Shown here piece after piece: positions 15,446 to 21,347 of a stretch of DNA of 21,347 nucleotides. The DNA comes from O2-02-FULL-42-9 sp038043025 (GTDB taxonomy: Bacteria; Pseudomonadota; Gammaproteobacteria; UBA12402). Position 1 is the stretch's first letter, and each line of letters opens with the position of its first letter. The notes beneath the pieces are model-generated. The model ran no database searches, was not told the DNA's origin, and saw only the letters and a list, made by a program, of their open reading frames with translations. Where the stretch lies: positions 1-21,347 of the forward strand of contig JBBTCW010000075.1 of assembly GCA_038043025.1 (NCBI GenBank). Reading direction: 5' to 3'. Position numbers and translations under genes: made by a program.

Positions 15446-17059
15446 TTATGCCTCTATTCGTGCAGGCGCAGATTGCGTGGCTTCTGGTATTGCCTCTTGT
15501 AATGGTGTGGACGTCGGTGCTGGAGGCAGATGCTTCACATGTTTATTTATTGCGCGCTCACTGCAGAACAAGGAGAAACGATTAGGTCGATAGTTCACAT
15601 AAGATAAAACGGTTGCATCAATATCGTGGTCGCGAATACGCTGTTCTGTTGCATCGGCTATCGTCTGACGGAGCGTTTCAATAAGCTTTGACATTGTTGT
15701 GACGGCTTCTTTTTTTGCTGGGTCGATATCGGGTTTTTGTCCAATCAATCGCAATGCGACATATAAGCGCCCAACCGCTTTGCGTCCTACTTTTATCTGT
15801 AAGTCTTGTAACTCTTCCGTGGTGAGATGATTGAAAATTTCACTATGCAACCGTTCTTTGAAATCATGCAGATCAGATCCTTCGTCATAGAGGGCGCGCA
15901 GTGTTTGCATAAAGCGTTCACGGTTAAAATTATTGCGAACACTCTTTCGTAGTTGGTATGTCGCTCTGTTGAATCGATGATGCCACAAATGCTTGAACCA
16001 TAAATAAGCCGCATTGGGTTGCTTTTCGATGATTTCACGCATAGTTGTTCTGGCTGTCATCGCCGCTTTTTTATGTTCTAAAATCTGCATTGCGATTGCC
16101 GATGCGGGTTCATCTTTTGGTTCGGTGGCATGCTGCTCCAGTATTTTTTGGGCGATTGCATTATGACAAATGGCCAAGTGTTCATAGTATTTTGCTTTTT
16201 CTGTGTCGGCAGTGAACTTTTCGGTGCCGTATTTTAAGTGTTGTACGCGCGTTAATAATTCGGAGAGATGCAGCTGCGCGAGGTGCTGACGTACTTCCAA
16301 CGGAACATTAAATTCTTTGTATAGTTGTGCGTCAGGACTTTCTTTGTTCTCTTCGCTTGTATGATAAACACGCGCTAATTTATTATAGCCGTTGGCGGCA
16401 TGTTGATGCGCCTCGCTTTTCTGTGTTTGTAATTTTGTAAAGCCAATTTTCTCATCAAATTTTTTCCAAGAATCTTTTGCTTGAGCAATACGGCTTTCAA
16501 TTTCACGTATTTTCTCTGCATTGTCCCAAACTTCTCGCATTTCCGCGTGGGTTGCTGCTGGCTTTGTTTTGTTGCGAATGTCGAGGTTGCGTTGTTTTAA
16601 CGTTGTTTTTTCGACGACCAACTGTTCCAGCGTTTCAGTTATTTTTTTATATTCGGGATGTGCCATGATGCGGGCTTCTTCGAAAGCATAAATGGCTAAA
16701 TGCATTTCGGTTTCGACGATGTCTAATTGCGCTTCTAAAAAGGCAACGCCTTTTGTGTTAAGGCATTGTTTTTTGCTAAGGACATGGTCTGGGTCTTTGA
16801 ATGCTGCGTAGGAGGAAGCATCCACAAATTCTCCGCCAATTAAGGTTAATGGTATCCATTGTAAAAATTTTTCTTCAGCTTGTGCACGTATTTTTTCACG
16901 GCGTGCAAGTGTTAAAAAATCATTTTGCAAGTGATAACGGTAGTGTGTCTGGCAATATTTTGTATAATCAGACGCATATTGTTTAACAAGGTGGTGGAAG
17001 TTAAGTTGTAAGGCTTTGTGTAGATCACTAGAAAAAAACTTTTCGTACATCGGGGACAT
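15446..17059 (-). CDS. 537-residue helical/coiled-coil protein under a PmrA-type box, candidate effector
   Basis: A soluble, charged, almost wholly helical protein with no family that I recognise. It lacks signal peptide and membrane helices. Coiled-coil-like stretches lie at about 105-215 (Glu/Lys/Gln-rich) and around 395-470. A Trp/His/Arg-rich stretch (LWFKHLWHHRFNRATYQLRKSVRNNF) lies near 358-383. The last 30 residues are Pro/Ala/Thr/Glu-rich, probably disordered, as often found at effector secretion ends. GAGG lies 8 nt before the ATG. A PmrA-type box with a TATACT -10 lies upstream on the same strand, with a predicted leader of about 30 nt. That promoter architecture parallels the 96-residue gene and supports a role in host interaction. 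Function unknown; effector status is inference. Confidence 0.75.
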   Translation of the reverse strand: MSPMYEKFFSSDLHKALQLNFHHLVKQYASDYTKYCQTHYRYHLQNDFLTLARREKIRAQAEEKFLQWIPLTLIGGEFVDASSYAAFKDPDHVLSKKQCLNTKGVAFLEAQLDIVETEMHLAIYAFEEARIMAHPEYKKITETLEQLVVEKTTLKQRNLDIRNKTKPAATHAEMREVWDNAEKIREIESRIAQAKDSWKKFDEKIGFTKLQTQKSEAHQHAANGYNKLARVYHTSEENKESPDAQLYKEFNVPLEVRQHLAQLHLSELLTRVQHLKYGTEKFTADTEKAKYYEHLAICHNAIAQKILEQHATEPKDEPASAIAMQILEHKKAAMTARTTMREIIEKQPNAAYLWFKHLWHHRFNRATYQLRKSVRNNFNRERFMQTLRALYDEGSDLHDFKERLHSEIFNHLTTEELQDLQIKVGRKAVGRLYVALRLIGQKPDIDPAKKEAVTTMSKLIETLRQTIADATEQRIRDHDIDATVLSYVNYRPNRFSLFCSERAINKHVKHLPPAPTSTPLQEAIPEATQSAPARIEA

Positions 17060-17095
17060 CGCTGTTTCCTCTTGCGACCTTTTGAATTCATGATC

Positions 17096-17128
17096 AGTAT
17101 ATCAAAATTATCTTAAGATAATATTAAG
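17096..17128 (-). promoter_or_regulatory. PmrA-type box and -10 of the 537-residue gene
   Basis: On the minus strand CTTAAT-ATTAT-CTTAAG (17128 down to 17112) fits YTTAAK-N5-YTTAAK. After 10 nt comes the extended -10 TGATATACT (TATACT at 17096-17101). Spacing from box to -10 equals that at 11741-11773. The gene starts at 17059. The box lies about 36 nt beyond the stop of ctpA. Confidence 0.65.
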
Positions 17129-17164
17129 GAATGAAAAAATTGTGGGCTTTTTGCCGGGAGTATT

Positions 17165-18460
17165 TTATTTTTTTAATATATATAAACTCTTAAGCAACTG
17201 CAGCGCCTCGTGTAGCGGGTAGTCGCTGGTGGCGAGGAGCTGTTTCTTTTCTGCTTTGGTTGGTTGCTTATCCAACATGGACGTTTCATTTTCAAAATGG
17301 CCGTCGATGTCGTTTTCTCTGATGGGCCATGAAAAGGCAATGTCTTCTTTTGGTTGTTGTATTTTCAAGTTATCAACGACAATGTCGGGTTGAATGCCTT
17401 TCGCTTGGATGGAACGGCCGTTCGGGGTGTAATAAAGCCCGGTGGTTAATTTTATTCCAGTTAATTTATCGAGTTGAAAAATGGTTTGCACGGAACCTTT
17501 GCCAAAACTACGCTCGCCCATAATAATGGCGCGTTTGTGGTCTTGCAGAGCACCGGCTACAATTTCAGAGGCAGATGCGGAGCCTTCATTGATTAAAACA
17601 ATCAGGGGTGCGCCATAGGCGATGTCGTTGGGCGATGAATAGAAAATTTTGTTCATTTCATCAACACGTCCTTTAATCGAAACGATGCTTTTTTTATCTT
17701 TCAGTTTTGGGTGATCTAAAAATAAGTCGGCGACTTCAATGCTGGAATCTAATAATCCGCCGGGATTATTGCGCAGGTCTAAAATTAAACCCTTGAGCTC
17801 TCCGTCTGATTGTTTTTTTAAAGATTGAACGGCTTGTTCTAATGTGGTTGCCGTTGTTTCTTGAAAATGTGTGATGCGAATATAGCCGAAACCTTTTTCG
17901 AGTAATTTACTTTTGACGCTTTTAACGCGAATGAGATCGCGTTTTAATATGATCTGTCGTGGTTTTTTTTCTTTTTTTCTGATGATGGTGAGTTTAACTT
18001 TTTCTCCTTTGTTGCCGCGCAGTCGTTGTGCGACTTCGGGCAGCGATACTTCAATCAAGGGTTTGTTGTCAATCGCAAGAATATAATCGCCGGCTTTGAT
18101 GCCGGCTTTTGCGGCGGGGGTATCGTCGATGGGGGTGATGACTTTGACCATGCCTTTTTCTTGTGTGATTTCAATGCCGATGCCGACAAATTCACCCGAT
18201 GTTTGTAGAGAAAGTTCTTTATAGGCTTCTTCATTTAGATACATGGAATGCGGGTCTAGTCCGGCTAAAATACCGGTAATGGCGGAGTTAAATATAGTTT
18301 GATCGCTGAGCGGGTTGACATAAAGTCTTTTAATTTCAGAAACGGCCATGCCAAAACGTTGAACGGCTTCAGTGTCCATTTGTTCCACGTGTTGTGCGGC
18401 GAACGAGGGAAAATGAAATGATATGCCGACCAAGAGGATGAGCAATAATTTTCGATACAT
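17165..18460 (-). CDS. C-terminal processing peptidase (S41, CtpA-like)
   Basis: A periplasmic serine protease that trims proteins from their C-termini; relatives act in envelope stress, peptidoglycan hydrolase control and protein maturation. The 431-residue protein has a signal peptide (about 1-22, ending PSFAA). A PDZ domain follows (about 87-165, with GEFVGIGIEI and AGIKAGDYILAIDN). The S41 catalytic domain contains LILDLRNNPGGLL (225-237), GSASASEIVAGALQDHKRA (probable nucleophile Ser296) and FGKGSVQ (general base Lys321), giving the 25-residue Ser-Lys spacing known from Prc. It follows envC by 56 nt on the same strand, a pairing conserved in gammaproteobacteria. AAGGA lies 7 nt before the ATG. 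Confidence 0.92.
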   Translation of the reverse strand: MYRKLLLILLVGISFHFPSFAAQHVEQMDTEAVQRFGMAVSEIKRLYVNPLSDQTIFNSAITGILAGLDPHSMYLNEEAYKELSLQTSGEFVGIGIEITQEKGMVKVITPIDDTPAAKAGIKAGDYILAIDNKPLIEVSLPEVAQRLRGNKGEKVKLTIIRKKEKKPRQIILKRDLIRVKSVKSKLLEKGFGYIRITHFQETTATTLEQAVQSLKKQSDGELKGLILDLRNNPGGLLDSSIEVADLFLDHPKLKDKKSIVSIKGRVDEMNKIFYSSPNDIAYGAPLIVLINEGSASASEIVAGALQDHKRAIIMGERSFGKGSVQTIFQLDKLTGIKLTTGLYYTPNGRSIQAKGIQPDIVVDNLKIQQPKEDIAFSWPIRENDIDGHFENETSMLDKQPTKAEKKQLLATSDYPLHEALQLLKSLYILKK

Positions 18461-18516
18461 AAATTTATCCTTCCATGAATATCTCCCTAAAATATAGCAT
18501 AGGGTGAAAACCCTCG

Positions 18517-19689
18517 CTATACTTTGCGCAGCCAGAGGCCGGGGTTCGAAGGGGCGCCTTTATAACGGATTTCAAAGTAAAGGGCGTTTTGTTGAAATCC
18601 TCCGCTATTGCCGACCGTTGCAATCATTTGTCCCGCTTGGACGGCATCGCCCGTTTTTACGTATAAACTTTGGTTTCGGCCATAAAGCGATAAATAGTTA
18701 TCACCATGTTTTATAATGGTGAGCAATCCAAATCCTCGTAACCAGTCGGCAAATACGACTTTGCCCGAAGAGATTGCGCGTACTTGTTGACCCGCGGGTG
18801 CTTTGATTAATATCCCGGTGCTGTGCAGTCGCCCTTGTGCGATGGGTTGATTAAAATGTTGTATGATTCTGCCGACAACAGGCCATGGTAGTTGCCCACG
18901 CATTTGTCGAAACGGTTTTCCGGGCGCGCGAATGACCACCGGTTGTGCGGCAATCTGCGCAGCAATCTGTGCGGCAATCTTTTTAATAACGGTTTCGAGT
19001 TGTGTTTTGTCTTCGTATAATTTATTGAGTTGTTCATTTTTACCTTGAATTTTTTTATTTGTTTCGTCGAGCAATTGTTTGCGCTGTAATTCTTTTTTGC
19101 GCAAATCTTGTTTTTGTTGTTGCTGTTGTTGATAGGTTTGGTTAAGTGTTTCTGTGCGTTGTTGAATGTTGGTTTCGTTTTCATTAATTTTTATGACCAA
19201 CTGTTTGATGGATTGTATCGCTTGTAATCGAGCGCGATTAATATATTGATAATAGTTTGCATAACGACTAAATTTTTCGGGGTTTTCTTGGTTGAGCAAT
19301 AATTTAAGATAAGGTTGGTTGCCCAGCAGATAAGCGTTGCGAATTTGAGCGGCCAACAAGGTTCTTTGTTTTTCAAGTTGCGATTGGTATTGATTATTTT
19401 GTTGTATCATTTGGGCTAATAATTTTTTTTGTTCTGTCAGTTGAGTTTGCGTTGATTGAATGTTTTTTGCTAATACGCCAATCGAGATATCGGTTTGTTG
19501 TAAATTCTTTTGCAACGTTTTGGATTGGGATTGAGCAGTGAATAAATCTTTTTTGAGTGTGTGAATTTTTTGAATGACACTATTCAACGCGTTTTGATGC
19601 GCGGTGGCCAGGTGCGTGGTTTTGGCGAGACCGGAGTTCATGCAGAGTGTCAGGCTGATGAGACAAAATAGTTTTACAGGTGGTCGCAT
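18517..19689 (-). CDS. envC: EnvC-like murein hydrolase activator
   Basis: EnvC is a periplasmic protein that links the FtsEX complex to the amidases AmiA and AmiB at the division septum. The 390-residue protein has a signal peptide (about 1-22), a long Gln/Lys-rich coiled coil (about 28-250) and a C-terminal LytM/M23 domain (about 275-390). The metal ligands of active LytM enzymes are missing: HSTGILI lacks the Asp, LSLYGRN replaces YxH, and ALYFEIR replaces HLHFEIR. That is the degenerate pattern of true EnvC, so it should activate rather than cut. Three 12 bp units give IAAQIAAQIAAQ at the end of the coil. ctpA follows, probably in one operon. The ribosome site is weak. Confidence 0.9.
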   Translation of the reverse strand: MRPPVKLFCLISLTLCMNSGLAKTTHLATAHQNALNSVIQKIHTLKKDLFTAQSQSKTLQKNLQQTDISIGVLAKNIQSTQTQLTEQKKLLAQMIQQNNQYQSQLEKQRTLLAAQIRNAYLLGNQPYLKLLLNQENPEKFSRYANYYQYINRARLQAIQSIKQLVIKINENETNIQQRTETLNQTYQQQQQQKQDLRKKELQRKQLLDETNKKIQGKNEQLNKLYEDKTQLETVIKKIAAQIAAQIAAQPVVIRAPGKPFRQMRGQLPWPVVGRIIQHFNQPIAQGRLHSTGILIKAPAGQQVRAISSGKVVFADWLRGFGLLTIIKHGDNYLSLYGRNQSLYVKTGDAVQAGQMIATVGNSGGFQQNALYFEIRYKGAPSNPGLWLRKV

Positions 19690-19768
19690 ATCGTTCAGCT
19701 TTTTGAATGGGTTAACTCATGTCATCATAATCGAATTCGCCCAAAATTTTAACTCTCTTTTTTGCATG

Positions 19769-19816
19769 AAACACCCGCCTATTTTAGCAATATTTTGATA
19801 AAATAGGTGGGTGTTT
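19769..19816. promoter_or_regulatory. 18 bp hairpin between divergent envC and ATPase genes
   Basis: AAACACCCGCCTATTTTA (19769-19786) pairs with TAAAATAGGTGGGTGTTT (19799-19816) over a 12 nt loop: 17 Watson-Crick pairs and one mismatch (G:T). It sits upstream of both genes, so terminating either is not its job. An outer inverted repeat, TTAACTCATG (19712-19721) and CATGAGTTAA (19842-19851), surrounds it. It may be an operator, a cruciform or a small mobile-element remnant. Confidence 0.6.
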
Positions 19817-19827
19817 TGTCAATTTTA

Positions 19828-19836
19828 TGTTATATT
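19828..19836 (+). promoter_or_regulatory. Probable extended -10 promoter of the ATPase gene
   Basis: TGTTATATT is an extended -10 (TATATT at 19831-19836), 33 nt before the ATG and 11 nt after the hairpin. No good -35 is evident. Confidence 0.4.
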
Positions 19837-19869
19837 AAGATCATGAGTTAATAATTTAAGGGTTATAAC

Positions 19870-21168
19870 ATGCTCAAAAGAGATCTTATGCAATCTCTGG
19901 AAGCTTGGCGTCAAGCGGATCCACATAAACCGATTTTACTTCGGGGAGCTAGGCAAGTAGGCAAATCATGGTTGGTACGTGAATTTGGCAAATCCTTTTC
20001 TCATTTTGTTGAAATTAATTTTGAGAAACAGCCAGAGCCCAAGTTATTTTTTCAACAGGATCTTGATGTGCGAACGTTGATTGACAAGCTTAGCCTGTAT
20101 ACACAAAAAATTATAAAACCCAAAGAAACGTTATTATTTTTTGATGAGATTCAAGAATGCGAACGAGCCATTATTGCATTACGTTATTTTAAAGAAGAAA
20201 TGCCTGATCTACATGTTATTGCAGCGGGATCATTAGTTGATTTTGCATTGGAAACAACCGGGGTACCCGTGGGTCGCCTGAGTTATTTATTTTTGCATCC
20301 CTTATCATTTGCAGAGTTTTTGACAGGCATCGGTCGGCACGATTTAAGAGAGTATGTTTTAACACAACCCATTGACGCCGTTTTCCATCAACAATTATTA
20401 GAGCACGTCAAAGAGTATTTTTGGTTGGGGGGCATGCCGGAAGTGGTAGAGACTTGGGTGCGCACGCATGATGCCGATCGGTGTCAAGATATTCAAGGTG
20501 ATATTATCAACACATATCAACAAGATTTTGCGAAATATATAAAACGTTTTCAATTGGACAAGTTGGATAAAGTATTTAATGCGATACCAACGCAATTAGG
20601 GCAAAAATTTGTGTATAAACAAATGGATCCAGAGATGCGAAGTAATGTATTAAAAACGGCATTACACGCGTTGCAAAAAGCGGGGGTCATACATATAGCT
20701 TACCATACCACTGCACAAGGACTTCCGTTAGCAGGTAGTCGGAATGAAAAGCGATTTAAAGTATATTTTTTAGATATCGGTTTGGCGCAGCGTTTGCTTG
20801 GCGTATCACGAAGAGATTTATTAACGGTGCCGATGAATGTAAAATATTTGGGCGGCATAGCAGAACAGTTTGTGGCTCAAAATTATATTGCCGGGTCATC
20901 GGCCAAACAATCCGCAGAACTCTATTATTGGCATCGTGAAGAAAAATTCAGCAATGCCGAAGTTGATTTTGTTTTTTTAAAGGGCGGAGACATTATTCCA
21001 GTTGAGGTGAAATCAGGGGCGACTGGTAGTTTAAAAAGTATGAGACTTTTTCTCGAGATGCATCAACAATCGCCTTATGGGTTACGCGTATCAGAATTAC
21101 CGTTTTCTATACACAAGGATTTACATACCATTCCGTTTTATGGAATAGAAGCCTGGTTAAAACAATAA
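19870..21168 (+). CDS. AAA_14/DUF4143 ATPase
   Basis: A 432-residue cytoplasmic P-loop ATPase of the widespread AAA_14 plus DUF4143 architecture; its biological role is unclear. Walker A is GARQVGKS (26-33) and Walker B LLFFDEIQ (88-95). A sensor-like AAGSLVDFAL follows at about 118-127, with PLSFAEFL at 144-151. The C-terminal domain contains a PD-(D/E)XK-like set: Glu332 in the GGIAEQFVA helix, Asp366 in NAEVDFVF and Glu379-x-Lys381 in IPVEVKSG. This suggests a nuclease-like fold that may bind or cut nucleic acid. AAGGG lies 7 nt before the ATG. It stands alone, with an unusual hairpin before it and family B repeats directly after it. Such genes are often found in accessory or mobile DNA. 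Confidence 0.88.
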   Translation: MLKRDLMQSLEAWRQADPHKPILLRGARQVGKSWLVREFGKSFSHFVEINFEKQPEPKLFFQQDLDVRTLIDKLSLYTQKIIKPKETLLFFDEIQECERAIIALRYFKEEMPDLHVIAAGSLVDFALETTGVPVGRLSYLFLHPLSFAEFLTGIGRHDLREYVLTQPIDAVFHQQLLEHVKEYFWLGGMPEVVETWVRTHDADRCQDIQGDIINTYQQDFAKYIKRFQLDKLDKVFNAIPTQLGQKFVYKQMDPEMRSNVLKTALHALQKAGVIHIAYHTTAQGLPLAGSRNEKRFKVYFLDIGLAQRLLGVSRRDLLTVPMNVKYLGGIAEQFVAQNYIAGSSAKQSAELYYWHREEKFSNAEVDFVFLKGGDIIPVEVKSGATGSLKSMRLFLEMHQQSPYGLRVSELPFSIHKDLHTIPFYGIEAWLKQ

Positions 21169-21177
21169 TTATATTAT

Positions 21178-21204
21178 CCTCAGCTCAGAGGTAAGCTGGT
21201 ATTC
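21178..21204 (+). repeat. Truncated family B element
   Basis: The first 27 bp of a family B element (CCTCAGCTCAGAGGTAAGC and onward), lying 9 nt after the ATPase stop and just before a full copy. It matches the start of that copy apart from one inserted G there. Confidence 0.75.
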
Positions 21205-21215
21205 TTTATATTGAT

Positions 21216-21321
21216 CCTCAGCTCAGGAGGTAAGCTGGTATTCATTGTTAGAATGGCATTTGCCAGAAATAATGGTGAATTGTTTAGAATCAGATGAACG
21301 TTTTGCGTCCTCTGAGCTGAG
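21216..21321 (+). repeat. Structured intergenic element, family B, copy 2
   Basis: A 106 bp full copy, opposite in orientation to 14378-14482. Ends: CCTCAGCTCAGGAGG (21216-21230) and CCTCTGAGCTGAG (21309-21321). Central hairpin: ATTTGCCA-gaaataa-TGGTGAAT (21258-21280). The remaining 26 bp of the window hold nothing recognisable. Confidence 0.85.
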
Positions 21322-21347
21322 ACCGACTTGTTCGCATGAGTTTGGAG

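Noticed and set aside
17129..17164. Terminator after ctpA
   Set aside because: Only a 3 bp GGC/GCC stem before a T run is seen; too weak to annotate.
18807..19184. 125-residue Asn/Lys-rich open frame
   Set aside because: It is a frame-shifted shadow of the EnvC coiled coil.
19712..19860. PmrA box near CTTAAT upstream of envC
   Set aside because: The CTTAA half-sites there are about 21 nt apart rather than 11, so they do not fit the tandem pattern.
1725..21319. CRISPR-like array from the repeated CTCTGAGCTG core
   Set aside because: The copies are scattered over 20 kb, in both orientations, without regular spacing or cas genes.

Overview
This 21.3 kb window looks like chromosome from an AT-rich gammaproteobacterium, most likely an intracellular or amoeba-associated member of the Legionellales (Coxiella/Legionella side). 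Three things point there: core genes of gammaproteobacterial type (rppH-ptsP-lgt-thyA, rnr, envC-ctpA); a eukaryotic-type SET-domain protein and two large coiled-coil proteins without recognisable bacterial families; and two sequences matching the tandem half-site of the PmrA response regulator, which in Legionella and Coxiella controls many Dot/Icm effectors and secretion genes. The species cannot be named from the sequence. No tRNA, rRNA, CRISPR array, transposase or phage gene was seen.

Layout. 1-2.9 kb is accessory: a SET-domain protein with a repetitive Gly/Ala/Asp tail and a 299-residue coiled-coil protein, both on the minus strand, the latter bracketed by two near-identical 106 bp repeats. 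3.0-10.1 kb holds rppH-ptsP and lgt-thyA in the order found in enterobacteria, split by a minus-strand pair (APH/choline-kinase-like protein and MATE transporter). 10.1-11.6 kb is a minus-strand pair, a small lipoprotein and an MFS transporter. A 96-residue protein under a PmrA-type box precedes rnr (12.2-14.4 kb). 14.6-17.1 kb carries a DUF4396-type membrane protein and a 537-residue helical protein under a second PmrA-type box. 17.2-19.7 kb is envC-ctpA (cell division and envelope proteolysis). The window ends with an AAA_14/DUF4143 ATPase behind an 18 bp hairpin.

The most unusual layer is intergenic. The 10-mer CTCTGAGCTG (or its complement) occurs exactly ten times, against about 0.04 expected by chance in both strands of 21 kb. 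Nine copies lie between genes and one lies in the last codons of the MFS gene. The copies belong to at least two families of small palindromic elements. One (A) has GCAGCTC-T-GAGCTGC cores. The other (B, about 106 bp) folds into a stem-loop whose stem is kept between two copies by paired and wobble changes. These elements sit at gene ends, supply stop codons or C-terminal codons, and may act as terminators or RNA-processing sites.

Housekeeping parts work as expected. RppH starts mRNA decay and RNase R digests structured RNA. PtsP heads the nitrogen phosphotransferase chain. Lgt would lipidate proteins such as the small lipoprotein encoded nearby. EnvC activates septal amidases. The candidate virulence layer is the SET protein, the coiled-coil proteins and the two PmrA-box genes.
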